Notes under the pieces: generated by a model | The model's database searches: none | Told to the model about the DNA's origin: nothing | What the model saw: only the letters and a program-made list of their open reading frames with translations | Shown here: positions 10,845 through 22,206 of the stretch, piece after piece | How positions within the stretch are numbered: the stretch's first letter is position 1 | Layout of the letters: the number at the start of each line of letters is the position of its first letter | DNA from: Yamagishiella unicocca | Lineage: Eukaryota; Chlorophyta; Chlorophyceae; Chlamydomonadales; Volvocaceae | NCBI GenBank assembly: GCA_003116995.1 | Contig: BDSL01000020.1 | Location: forward strand, 992,001 to 1,056,000 | DNA length: 64,000 nucleotides | Direction: 5' to 3' | Position numbers and translations under genes: made by a program

Positions 10845-13800
10845 CTACAAGAGGTCGGCGAAGAAGTTGCCCCCCGGCTGCTTGCTCCGCTCTGCGCCCT
10901 TCGTCCACTTTGTGCGCTCACGCTTGGGCTTCTTGCGCTTGGGGCCGCCGTCACCGTCACTGTCACTGTCACTGCCGTCACCGTCGTCGCTGCCGCCGCC
11001 GTCCTTGCCGCCAGCCGCCGCCGCATTGCCGGTGGGTCCACCCTTGCTCGCTTTACCAGCAGCCGCCTTGCCGAGGGGCTTCCGAGCAGCAGCCCCCATC
11101 GCCGCCGCCTCCGCCGCCTTGCCTCCCTCCGCCTTGTCCTCCTCGTCCTCCTCACTCGCGCCCTCCCCGCTCCCGCTCCCACTCCCACTCCCACTGCCAC
11201 TGCCGGCAGCCTCCTCCTCACCCTCGTCACGCTCCGTATCCTCCCAGTCACTGCTGTCCCCTTCCCCCTCATCGCTCCCATCCCCATCCCCCTCAACATC
11301 ACCCTCGCCGTCCCCAACCTCGTCCCCACCCTCGTCCCCGCCGCGCTGTCGCCGCGACCCAGCCGTCGCCGCCGTCGCCGCGCCCGCGTCTTCCCCGCCG
11401 CCACCGCCCCCCTCCTCCTCCTCCCCCTCGTCGTCTCCGTCATCATCCAACAGCACCGACAGGTCCCACAGCTTGACCGCCGAGTCATGTGACGTAGAGG
11501 CCAGCACCCGCCGGTCGTGCGACAGCGCCAAGCGCTCAATCGGGAAGTCCTGGAAGGTCGTGCAAGTCGTACGGGTCGTACAGGTCGTACAGGAGCGCGG
11601 GCAGGTTGGGCGTTTTCGTGGTGGTGAGTGCGCGAGGGCGCGGGGGAGGGGGGGCAAAAGGGCGGGTAGCGTCTTCTCGCCGCCTCATGCTCGTCCCGGC
11701 TCCGTTTCGCGTGGGTGCGGGCGGGCGGGGGGACACCGGCGTGCCGCGTGTCACCGCATGCTGCCGCACCTTGATTGGAGTAGCTCGCGGCACGGTATCC
11801 GCAAGCGATGACCCGGCCGGCACCCTAACGGAACAGGACTACAGGGAGGGCCCTCCCCGCTTCACCCCACACCGTCCCGACCTTAAGCCCTGCCTCCGAT
11901 TCGCGCGTCCCCTCCTCTCCCCTTCCTTCACGTTGGACCGGCACGCTCCCACGCACTGCCACCCTACACTGACACCATCTCCCCCCCCGTGCCCTCCCTG
12001 GACCTACCCCATTGTGCTGCCCCAGTATGCCCAGCAGCCTGTTCGGCAGCACCCCCACCACCCTCACGCCGCCGTCAGAGGAGCCGGTGAGCAGCGTGTC
12101 GTCGTCGAACGCCACCATCGCGGACACGGACTCGGGGTGGCCGGGGAACCTGGCGCGTGTGTGTATGGCACGGTGGGGAGGGGGAGGGGGGTGGAGGCGA
12201 GAAGACCCGATTACACGACATAGGAAACGGAGGGCAGCGTCGGCCAGGTGGGTCATGGCGGCGCCGAGGGTGACGTGGCTGCTACTGGCCAGGGGTAAGG
12301 AATGATGGGCTCTGGAGACGGGGTCCAAGGAGGCGGTGAGGCCGAGGGGCAGGGGCTCGACGGGGCTCGATGTCGCTCATGCCACACGGCACGACGACTC
12401 CGCCCTCAAACCCTAAAACCCTGAGTCCTAAGTCCACCCACACGCCTCCCTCCCCCCCGCCCGCAGCGCACCTGTCGCTGCAGTCGTTGAAGTAGCCCCA
12501 GCTGTACAGATTCAGCACCCCCGACTGGGTGCCCGCCACCACCTTGTTGCCGCCCTTCACAACCGCGCAGCTGAGCAGCTCGTCGTCGCCGTCGTCCTCA
12601 CTGCGCGCGCGGGCCTTACTGCGGGGGGGCGGGTTGCGAGGAAAGCCGTAGGCCAGCACTTCAGGGATGGTGGAACCGACCAGGGAAGTCTGGGAAGCTC
12701 GTGTGTACTCGCATGCCGGAGAATTAGGTTTAGGGCCTTGTGTGGGTGCGCCGGTTCCCACCAATTGCCGTCCTTGTCCTTAGGAAGGGCGCTTGGCCGG
12801 CAGCTTGTTCGCAGCCACAAGTGCGCTCAACCAGCAGTATGTTTCGGTTGGCGACAAGGCTGCTGGCAGTGAGGTAGCAGCTTGACTGGCAACAACGGGG
12901 GAAAAGTCGAGGAAACCACCCTGAACTCCCTTTCCTTAACTCGTGGTTGTATCCCATACCCCACCTCACCCCCACCACGGCCCCCCACCGCCGGCCCCAC
13001 CACGGCCCCCCACCACGGCCCCACCGCCGCCGCACCGTTTCCGCAGGTCGTGTATGGACAGCGTGCCGTCCCCGCTGGTCACCACCAGCGCCTGATCGCG
13101 CTCGTGTAGCGCGAAGTCCGTCACGTACTCCTTATGCTGCTTGTAGCGGTAGGAGCAGCCGCCGGCGCGCGCGTCCCACAGCAGCACCAGCCCCTCCTCG
13201 TCACCCGACGCAAACACGTGCGGCGCCACGGGGAACACGCGGCTCAGCTGCACGTCATGCTCGCCCGAAAACACCTGCACCAGCTTGCCCGTACTGGCGT
13301 CGTACGATCGTACGACGGTGTCTGAGTAGCCCGCCAGCACCGCGGCGCCGCCGTGTGCGAAGCAGACGGCGCGACAGGAGGGTGTCTCGGCGTCGTCGGC
13401 GTCGTTGTCGTCGGCGTCGGAGGTGGCGGAGGCGGCGGCAGGGGCGGCGGCGCCGCTGGAGGCCTTCTTTTTCTTTTTCTTCTTCTTGTCTTTCGCGGGA
13501 GCGGCGGATGGCGCGGGCGCAGAGATGGTGTGCAGTAGCTGGTAGCTGAGCTGGCTGCCGCTGCCGCTGCCTCCGGCTGCGGCGCCGGTGCTGGTAGAGC
13601 AGGCGAAAGAAGCCAGCTGCAGCTCTCCTGAGACGAGGGCGGCGGCGAGAAGGCCGCTGGAGGGGCTAACGCAGCAGTCCTGAGCGGTGCAACCGGGGGA
13701 CCGTTGGGAGCGGGTCGGGCCGTTAGGGACGAGCGGGGACGGGCGACGCCGTACCGCCGCCGCGCCGCCCACGGGCAACGGCGGGGCTTTAGCTGGCCAT

Positions 13801-13859
13801 GGACGTTAACGTACCAGCGGCAGCGACGCCAAAGGAATGATGCAGCTTGGCGTCTCCAT
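10845..13859 (-). CDS. WDR55: WD40 repeat protein, WDR55/JIP5-like, 5 exons
   Basis: On the minus strand, exons 13859-13815, 13679-13036, 12618-12472, 12149-12008 and 11549-10845 join in phases 0, 2, 2, 0 into 560 residues. The order of blades fits WDR55/JIP5: LAAALVSGELQL near the start, SCRAVCFAHGG, LSIHDLRKR, LLSCAVVKGGNKVVAGTQ, TGSSDGGVRVVGVLPNRL, LALSHDRRVLASTSHDSAVK and an extreme end GNFFADLL. Yeast JIP5 and plant/animal WDR55 are nuclear or nucleolar proteins linked to ribosome biogenesis and, in plants, to DDB1-CUL4 ligases. Two low-complexity inserts are present: a lysine run between early blades, and a long acidic/serine tail with basic KRKKPKRER near the end. The ATG exon is only 15 codons long. 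It was chosen because its GTACGT donor joins the second exon in frame. An apparent start at 13778 is TTG and lies in the intron. Confidence 0.75.
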
Positions 13860-14322
13860 TGCGGAAAGACGCCGCGGCTACGGTTACCGTATGTGCTTTT
13901 TGGGCCAGGTCGGCTGACGCAGGTAAATGGACAGTATATGGAGTCAATTTATAGTGTGTTAATTTCCATCGTTAACAGCAATCGGGGAGGTCGTAGAGCG
14001 CTAAAGCTATGACAGAGGTGACGGCTTGACGACTTCAGCAACACTGTCACCAAAGCCACTCCATTTTTGTGAAACGTGTATGAGCCTTTTGTAAAAATGC
14101 AGTTGGATCGAAATTTGTCGTGAATGTCCGTTTGGCTACCCGCCACAATTGCGTGCCCTCAGACCAGTAAGGCTGTGAAGGCAAGCTTATGGCCCACATC
14201 ATTTGCAGCATTCCATACGTTCGAAAAATCACGTACGTTGCATTTGTGCATTACTCTAAATGCATCGTCAATTGTCCACTACGACTGGCAATGCACAGTC
14301 CCGTCGTTGTGCGTGAAGCGGT
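13860..14322. promoter_or_regulatory. divergent (head-to-head) promoter region of WDR55-like and OPR-like genes
   Basis: The 463 bases between the two predicted ATGs (13859 on minus, 14323 on plus) must hold both promoters and both 5'UTRs. The stretch is clearly more AT-rich than the flanking genes. I see no unambiguous TATA box. The shared-promoter call is inferred from gene orientation only. Confidence 0.45.
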
Positions 14323-17300
14323 ATGCTGAGCATTCAGTTGCTGCCTTCCTCTTACGAGACGACTGGTTTATTTAAGCGGACTCTGAACTGGCTGCAGCAC
14401 CGTAACAGGTAAGCCGGCAAGCTGGGGCAGCCACACGCTCGTCGACCGGCGGCGCGTCGCCCGCTTGCAAGCCGATATCACCGTTAGCTGCTCTTCAACA
14501 GTTCATCCACAATTGCGCTGAGCTCGCTCGCTGGCGTGAGTTTCAACCCTGCACCCGACCACTCGTAATCCAGGCTCCATGCGGCAGCCTTTTGTGTTGC
14601 ACCAGCGGGCGCCGCTCAGGGTCCTTCATCAAGCAGATTCTCCAATGGTCAGGTACGCTGTTTCATTGGCTGAGCCCCGTGCCCCCCCAGTGCCTGGAAC
14701 CTCTGGCTCGAGACTACAGGCGCCCTTCCGGCCCACCATCCCTCCCACGTACACAAAGTACCGCGCTTCTATTCGGCCACGCACTTGCAATCCACATCCT
14801 CCCCCGGCACGCACCAATCCACTCGCCCCCACGCACCCAATTTCCCACGCCCACCCGCCAGGCCGTCTTCCAGTCACCTCGCCCGCATCCCCGCGCCCAG
14901 AGGGTTGCGCCCGTCCCCCCGACCGCGGCCCTAGCCGCCACCGCTGACTTGCCGACCGCAGTACCAGACAATGCCGCAGCCGGCGGCGTCAGCAGCGACA
15001 ACGGAGGCGGAAGGAACATCAATGGCAGTACCACCGCCAGAAGCGGCCGCAAACACTGGTCGCTGCATGCGGCAGCGGCGACATCCCAGCACCCAGCGGA
15101 CGTCTTGTTGGCGCCCGCCCCCCGATCAGCACGCCGCCGCGCAACAGCTCCGGACTCGCCCTCACCGACTACCGCCCTCGAAAGCCCCCACCTCCACCAC
15201 CACGGCTGCTCCTCCCCGCCGCGGTTCCCACAGTTCATGCTGTCGGCACCGTGCGAAGCGGCGGCGGCGGCGGCGGCTTTGCCGCCACCGCCACTCCCCG
15301 GTCTCGGCGCCGCGACCGCGGGCCCCGCCCCAGCCCGCCTGAGCTCCGCCGACCTGTCCACCGCGATCCGCGCCGCCGCCTCGTTGGACGAGCTGGCCGA
15401 GCTGTACGACGGGTTTCACGGCAGCTTTCGTTCGGGGCACATCTCCGCAGCGCTGAGCCGCATGACGCGCGCGGCTGAGCTGCGTCACACCTCCAAGCCG
15501 CGCCTGGCGGACGCGCGCCACGAGTGGCTGTTGGAGGAGCTGCTGCGGCGCTTCGAGGCGCACCGTACGGCGGGGGAGTACGGCACTCGGGACCTGAGCG
15601 CGTGCGCCTGGGTGCTGGGGCTGCTTGGCCGGCGGGAGCGAGCCGGCACGGTGGCGGCCCTGTCCGCTCACATGCTGGCCCTGAGGCGGCGGTATCGGGT
15701 GCAGCAGCAGGAGGCGAAGGAGCTCGAGGCGGAGCGGAAGCGGCAGCAGCGACAGGCGCTGCGGGCTGGTCCGGGAGAGAAGAGCGACGCAGCAGTGACG
15801 GCGGAGGCGGCGGCAGCAGCAGCGGCGGCACCAGCAGGGGTTGCCGCCACCGCCGTGGTGGCAGCTGCATCGCCCGGCCGCCTGTCTGACTGCAACCCTC
15901 AGGACTTGTCCAACATGGCCCTGGGTATGGCCAAGGCCGGCGTCACGGACTCAGAGCTGTGGCGGCAGCTGGCGGAGGCGGCGGAGCAGCAGCTGACGGC
16001 ATTCGGAACTCAGGAGGCAGCCAACTTCGCATGGAGCCTGGCGAAGGCGCATAGAGCGTACGGCCGCTGCCACCCGGTCCCGGCTGCCGCTGGTTCCGGA
16101 GCCGGTGGCCGAGTGGCTGGGGACGGGGGCGGCGGCGCTGAGGAGGAAAGGGCCGGTGAGGGACACCTCGGCGACGTGGGTTCAGTAGGACCGGCGCTGC
16201 ATCCCGACTGGCAGCCCTGGCTCGGGGCGTTTGTGGAGGGCGTCCTGGCCCCCCGAGCGAGGCGCACGCTGCGGCGATACACGGGACAGCAGGTGGCTAG
16301 CATGGCCTGGGCGCTGGCGGCGTTGGGGCACTCGGACCGGCGGACGGTGGCGGTGGTGGCGGCGGAGGCGGAGGCGCGCGCGGCGGGACTGGCGCCACAG
16401 GGCGTGTGTCTGCTGGTGTGGGCCATGGCCACGATGGTCCAGGCCGACTGCAGCAACAGCAGTGGCGGTACCAGCGACAGCAGCGGTAGCGATGGGAGCG
16501 GGGAGCCGCAGACGCCGTATCAGGGCACCGTAAGGCTCGGCCTCCAGCAGCAGCAGCAGCAAGAACATCCGCAACAACGGCGAGGCCAGCGGGGGCAGGG
16601 AACGCACCAAAAGGAGGAGGAGGAGGGGCCGGTTGTGAGCCGGAGGGCGCTACGCGCCCTCGCGCTCTCCGCCGCGCGCAGCATCCACCGCTTCTCCACC
16701 CAGGGCCTCTCCAACCTGCTGTGGGGGCTGCGGTCGCTAGGCTTCCGCTGCAGCACCCACCTCATGGCGCTGGCGGCGCGGGAGGCGGTCCTGCGGCTCG
16801 AGGAGATGCAGCCGCTGGGCCTCGCGACGCTCCTGTCGGACTGGGCAGGGGCCGGCATGTACCACCCCGCCCTCTTCGCCGCGGCAGCGCCGGCGGTGGC
16901 GGCCCGGCTGGGGGAGTTCCGGCCGCGGACGCTGGCGCGCGTGGTCTGCGCCTACGGGGCGGTCGGACACGCCGACGCGCGGCTCTTCAGGGCGGCGGCG
17001 TGCTGGCTGCTGCTGCCGGCGCCCGCCGTCAACCCCGCCGCCGGCAGCAGCAGCAGCCGGCACGCCGGCGCGGACTTTGGACAGCCGCAGCAACAGCAGC
17101 AGCGGTCCCCCAGTAACTTGGACGAGCTGTCGCCCACTGAGCTATACCAGGTGGCCTGCGCCTACGGCCAGGCTGGGGTGCACGCCCCCGAGCTGATGGA
17201 CCAGCTGCTGGTCCGCATGGCTCCTGCGGTTGCGGTGGTGGCGGGGCAGGGGCAGGCAGGCGGGGGAAGCCTGTCGCCGCGAGCTGCCTGCCGCCTGGCA

Positions 17301-19325
17301 AGCGCCCTAGCGGTCTTGGACCACCATCCCGCAGCCGCCGACGCGGCGGCGGCGGCACCAGTACTCCGCGCGCTGCGCCGGTCGCTCCTTCCAGTTCTGC
17401 CCTCCCTGGAGGCCCCCCTGGCCGTCACAGGCGTCTGGGCGCTGATGCGCCTGGGCGCCGTGGGCGCGCCGGCGGCGCTGCGGCTGGCGGAGGCGCTGTC
17501 GCGCCGTACGACGGGCGGCTTTGCGGCTGCGGTGCCGTCGGTCTTGGCGTCGCTGGCTGTGACGGCCGACCCGCGGGTCCTTTCGCGCCTGGTGTGGGTG
17601 CTGGGCAGGGGCGCCGCCGCCGCGGCGGCGGCGGAAAGTGCTGGGCAGCAGTTGGGCGCTAGGCATGTTGCGGCGCCGCGGAGCGGCGCCGACGGCGCCG
17701 CCGCAGCAGCGGAGGCGAGCGCGGCTGCTGTTGAGCTGACACAGGGGCTGCTGGGGGTAGCCGACGTGTTGGTGGAGGAGCGCCTCGAGTCGCTGGACGG
17801 GGGCTTGCTGGCGGCGCTGACGGAGGCCCTAGCGGCGGTGCTGGCGGCGATGCCAAGGGCCAGCGAGGGTCGCCGCGCCGGTGGACGTACGGCGATGTAC
17901 GACAGGCTGTACGAGAGCTTCATGGCGGTCGTCGAGCAGGCGCTGCGGCGCGCCGCGGCCCCCGCCCCCGTGTCGTCGTCTGCCGCAGTGGCGACCGCAG
18001 CCACCCGGCCGCCCGGCCGCCTGTCCGCTAGGGACCTGGCGTCGGTCGTACACGCCATGTACGACAGCAGCGCAGTGGCGGGGCAGCCGATGATGCGCGC
18101 GGCGGCGGCGCGCCAGGTTCTGCGCGCGCTGCAGGCGGCGACGGCGGTGGTTAGCGGGCAGCCGCCGCCGGCGGCGGCTTCACGGCTGGACGGCCCTGCA
18201 CAGCCGCGCCATTCCAAACCGCTCCGGCCACAGCGGCCACAGCAGCAGCTGCCGCCGCCCGGGGTCTCCAGAGACGATTTGGCCGGGCTGATGGCTGCAG
18301 CGGCGAGGCTTGAGCTGTACGACCAGCCGTTTGCGCTGCCGGTTCTGCTGGGAGCCGCCCGCTGCCTTTTCCACGAGTCGGACCCCGGCGGCGGCGGTGG
18401 CGCCGTACCGGTGGGTCCCTGGGGGCTGCAGGAGGTCCTCAGGCACTGCCGCCCAGCGGCGCCCCATGCTGGCGGCGAGGGCGGGAGGGCGCATGTGCTG
18501 CTGCAAGCCGCGGCCTCCGGTGACGGCAGGGCTCTGCTGTGCGTGGTGTACGGCTGGGCGGCTCGCCAGGCGCTCCCGGTGTTGCCGTGGCTGGCGGATG
18601 ACGCGCGGGCTCGGGTGGTGGAGGAGGTCGGGGCAGGTGCGCCGGCGGTGGCTGCGGTGGCTGCGGTGGGCCGGCAGGAGCAGGAGCAGCGGGGGAAGGC
18701 CATGGACACCGGTATGCTGGCGGCGAGGATGTGCGAGGATTTGGAGTCGGGGTCGGACGCAGAAAACGACCCACGGGTCGCGGCGGCACCCTCGGTGTCG
18801 CGGCGGCGCCCGCGGACGGAAGCGGACCCCCTGGGGGCCGCCAGCTGCCCGGCCGGCGAGGGGGTGCTGGAAGGGCTCGAACGCGCCGCCCGGTCAGGCA
18901 CAGACCCGCAGTGCGCAGCGACATACGGCGGCGGCGGCAGCCCGGCGATGCCTGTTCAGGCCACGCCATCATCAGCAGCAGCAGGCGCCGCTGCGTTGCG
19001 GCGCAGCGGCCCGGCGCGGGAGAGCGGAGCGACACGCAAGGTCTCGGCCCGCGGCGGCGGCGGAATGGTTTCGGAGGTGGTTTTTGGAGCGGCAAGTCCC
19101 GGTTCTAGGCGCCGTGGGGGTCCCGGCTTGAGCGGGGGGGCGCCGCTGCTTGCCGGCGGCGCTGGGGCGGGGGTCACGGCGTTCGTGGGACAGACCGGAG
19201 ATGGTACGGCGGGTCGCGGCGGCGCCGTACTGCGGGTTGGGCTGGATGTTGTGGTGGTGTGTCCGGAGGGGGTGCATGAGTGCATCCGGGCACCACCGCT
19301 TGGGCGTGTGGCAGCGCATGCTTAG
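14323..19325 (+). CDS. large OPR/FASTK-like repeat protein, probable organellar RNA-binding factor, 3 exons
   Basis: Exons 14323-14408, 14574-14652 and 14862-19325 give 1542 residues. The N-terminus (MLSIQLLPSSYETT, then KRTLNWLQHRNR and Ala/Ser-rich sequence) resembles an organelle transit peptide. The body repeats a helical motif: NPQDLSNMALGMAKAG (near 15895), TGQQVASMAWALAALG (16280), TQGLSNLLWGLRSLG (16700), PRTLARVVCAYGAVG (16920) and SPTELYQVACAYGQAG (17130). This LSN-x-LW-x-L pattern is typical of octotricopeptide (OPR) and FASTK-like proteins, which in green algae bind chloroplast or mitochondrial transcripts and control their stability or translation. Long Ala/Gln linkers separate repeats. 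No RAP domain is seen at the end. The long frame alone would begin at a TTG (14592), and splicing to the ATG at 14323 is the better model. The acceptor at 14874 is an in-frame alternative to 14862. Confidence 0.65.
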
Positions 19326-20578
19326 GAGCTGCGGCGTGCCGTTTGTCCGGCTTTGGATTGCGTTTAGGTGTTGTCGCAGCGGTTAGGTGAGGTATGTAAA
19401 TCAGGCGCACGGTAAATCAGGTGCACGGAAGGCTTTTTGAATGCTTAGGACGTTTCGCGTAGGGGACGTGGATGGGGGCAGGCGGCGCCAGGTGGACACT
19501 TGCCCCTGCAAGCTGGCAGCAACTATTTTGTTTGTATCGCTGGCACTTGAGCTGTATGAGCACTGCGCTGGGGGCCCCTGGTAGCTGACATATGTAATAA
19601 CGATCCGGTGGCGCTGCCAGCTCGCGATTCTCCTGTTCCACCTCTTTGTCGAGGTCGCAGGCGCAAAACCATGACCGCCATCATCAGCGCATGGGATACG
19701 CAACGCGCGTCTCAATTCGGCAATGCCCGCTTCAAGATCCGTCGCCTTGAAAATGATTTCTTTCGTATGCTGAGGATCATAGGCAATCGGCAAGGGACTG
19801 CAAGTGTAGGTTTGAAGGTAATTTGCCTGAGGTTGACCTTTCAATTTGTTGGGGGTCTTCTACGCCGGATAATACACATGGTTCTAACCACATGCACCTT
19901 CTTCGACTATTCCTACATCCTTGCCACCTAGTTTCGAGCATGATGAAGATGGAGGGCATTGATTTTGTCTGTGATGCCCCATAGTGTGCACCTGCGCCCA
20001 GGTTGGCCACCATGGCCACCTAGTTTGCCCTCGCGCCCGGGCCCGTGGGTCACCTGGCTTGTAGCGGTGACCTTCCAAGCTATGTGCCTCCATATGCATA
20101 TCCAACCACGCTTCAACGATCCAAAGGTTATGGGTGGAATGCTTGTATGGTGCTCATTTCCATACCTGCTGAATTAGGGCATTGGGGATAGGGCTGCAGA
20201 CCTTCCACCATGAAATTCCGTGTGCCCGACCTTACCTGGCTTAAAAAGTAAGCCTTTATTTGCAACTCATCGCGGCGGCGCACAGTTCTAAAGCTCAGAC
20301 ATTGGACCATGAACCCCACATCTACCCCGTAATCAACTGGAGCCGCGGCAATCCAACAAAGTTACTATTGCACGTAATCCGAACTGATGCTAGCAAACTG
20401 CAAAATGGAAGAGGTGCACTACCGGCGTATATGTCCTGTTCCGGCTGGCTGCCTTGTCCTCAGTTCTTCTGGCGGTATAAGCTTAACTATGTAGTGGCGC
20501 TCTATTTTGAACGATTCAAGAGGGCAAAGGGTTAGCAACGGGCAAACTGCAGACACGCTAAGGAGCTCTGAACCCGAG
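19326..20578. other. intergenic region, AT-richer
   Basis: About 1.25 kb after the OPR-like stop. Two TGTAA signals (19395-19399 and 19593-19597) suggest transcript ends. A minus-strand stretch near 19600-19680 reads like a short coiled coil (DLDKEVEQENREL), but no splice partner or start was found. No gene is called here. Confidence 0.3.
19395..19399 (+). terminator. TGTAA poly(A) signal of the OPR-like gene
   Basis: TGTAA lies about 70 bases after the TAG at 19323-19325, in the right orientation and distance for a green-algal poly(A) signal. Confidence 0.55.
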
Positions 20579-21646
20579 ATGGCGAACCATAGCTCCATAA
20601 CACTTCCAGGCAAGTAAAGTATTGTGCGGTCCTTCAGGATCATCACAAGGCAAAACTTCTGTCATTTGCGTTCTTCTCCCTGCGCGTGCTCCACTCAAGT
20701 TCGAGGTTGGCGACCGCCGGGCAGCCCCCTTGGGCGTGCCGTCATGCAATAGTGTCGCTTTGATTAACTACACGCTTCATAATAAGCCTGCATCTCAGAT
20801 GTTTCTTCGACCTTCGCACCTCTCAGTGCCCCTGCTGACGTTGACGCTGGCCTGTGGCCACCCGGACGCCCTCCAACAGGCTTTGGGGAGGTTCCCGTCG
20901 TGGCCCTTGGGACGATAGGCGAGAGCTTTGGGCCACCCGGCTTCGGTTCCGATGATGAGGAGGTGCGGGGCAGGCGTTTACCCGGTTCCACAACACACTC
21001 CGCGGCTGCTCGCGCTCTGAGTCTTACCCTACCTGCCTCGCCCACGCTGATATCAATGCCCCACTCCCTGGACCGATGAATGCCCGCGCAGCCCATCTTC
21101 TTGTCGCCGATCCAGCGCCGCCTTCGCGAGCGGGTGGGTTCAGGGAGTGTTGACCCACATCGCGATACCTTGGCGCGCGTCCGCATGCAAAGCGGGCGCG
21201 CGAGGTAAACATCTAGGAGCAGCACGTGTGGAACACAACTGCTTGTGTGTATCCACTCCTTGTTTGATACCCAGAATCCCATTTGGGTCGCTCCCCCAGC
21301 GACGGCAGGGTGCCCGCTATGTCCTCTGCTTGCGGCCAGTAAGAGTCGCCGCGCCGCGCTGCGCTGCTCGCAGGCTGGCATCTTCGGTTACGGCGCTGGC
21401 ACGCTGGGCATGCTGAGCAGCATGGCCTTAGGCGGCCTGGGCGCCGGCCTCAATCTGCGCGGCCTGAGCGGCGGAGGCGGAGGCGGGGGCGGGGGCGGAG
21501 GAGGCGCAGCTGGGACTGCTAGCTTGAGCGGCAGCGCGCAGTGGACGCCAGGTACTTCGGTTACGCGGGTGCTGGTGGGGTGCGTGGGGCAGCGTAGCAC
21601 GGAGACGGCACAGGAGGCTGCTCGCGGCGCACGGAAAACGAACTGA
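20579..21646 (+). CDS. small glycine-rich protein, or 5' exons of the following large gene
   Basis: Two internal exons are well supported: 20799-20962 (reads GLWPPGRPPTGFGEVPVV ... GPPGFGSDDEE) and 21092-21133 (PIFLSPIQRRLRER). They are followed by an exon from 21374 (AGIFGYGAGTLGMLSSMAL, then a long glycine run). Stop at 21644-21646 gives 169 residues if ATG 20579 is used through a GC-AG intron (donor GGCAAGT at 20610). That first exon is the weak part. No TGTAA follows the stop. A donor at 21552 (phase 1) joins an acceptor before 22083 in frame with the next gene, so these exons may be its N-terminus. No family recognised. Confidence 0.45.
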
Positions 21647-22099
21647 GCAAGGGCCCAGACCGGCGGACTGGAAGAGTGCAGGCGCGGGAATAGTGTATCT
21701 CCCCTCCGAAGTTCGGCTGGGGCTCAAGAGCACTGAGTGGCCGACGTAATTTACAAACCCAGGGGTCCCGTCGGCGCTATGGCTGCAGTTTATGTTTGAT
21801 AGTTTGGTTGGGGGCGCCTCGCCTGTCCATTAAGCAACTCCCGGAACGTTGGTGTGCCCATCTGCCCTTTCTTGTTTCCATTACCCACAATTCGACGCCC
21901 CCGCATTCACCGCGTCCCCGTCCGGTGGCTAGTGTGCGTGAACCCGTCCGGCTTAGCTCTGAACCGCGACCCACATCAGCCACATTCCCGACCCACATCG
22001 GTCACGTCCACAACTTTTCGGACCCGCGCCGCCACGGTTGCTGACTCCTCACCCCGCCTGCGCCGCTTCTCGCCGCTGGCAGGGCGCGCGACTGTCGCC
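21647..22099. other. interval before the large acidic protein gene
   Basis: About 450 bases. The frame of the next gene is open back to 21854, but the sequence looks non-coding until ATG 22100. A good pyrimidine-rich acceptor precedes 22083. The stretch is therefore either promoter plus 5'UTR or an intron. No TGTAA is present. Confidence 0.35.
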
Positions 22100-22174
22100 A
22101 TGCAGGGCACCTCTCGCGCGCTGGCTGCTGCACCGCCCATCGCACCCGATGACAACCATTACCCGCGGAACATG

Positions 22175-22206
<32 letters not shown>

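Noticed and set aside
19600..19760. Minus-strand coiled-coil-like fragments (DLEAGIAELRRAL and DLDKEVEQENREL)
   Set aside because: They are in different frames, no intron joins them, and no start codon or further exon was found.
21030..21140. Minus-strand stretch IGDKKMGCAGIHRSREWG, which looked a little like a LipB octanoyltransferase motif
   Set aside because: The plus strand carries a better exon here (21092-21133, PIFLSPIQRRLRER) with proper splice sites, and no other LipB motif was found nearby.
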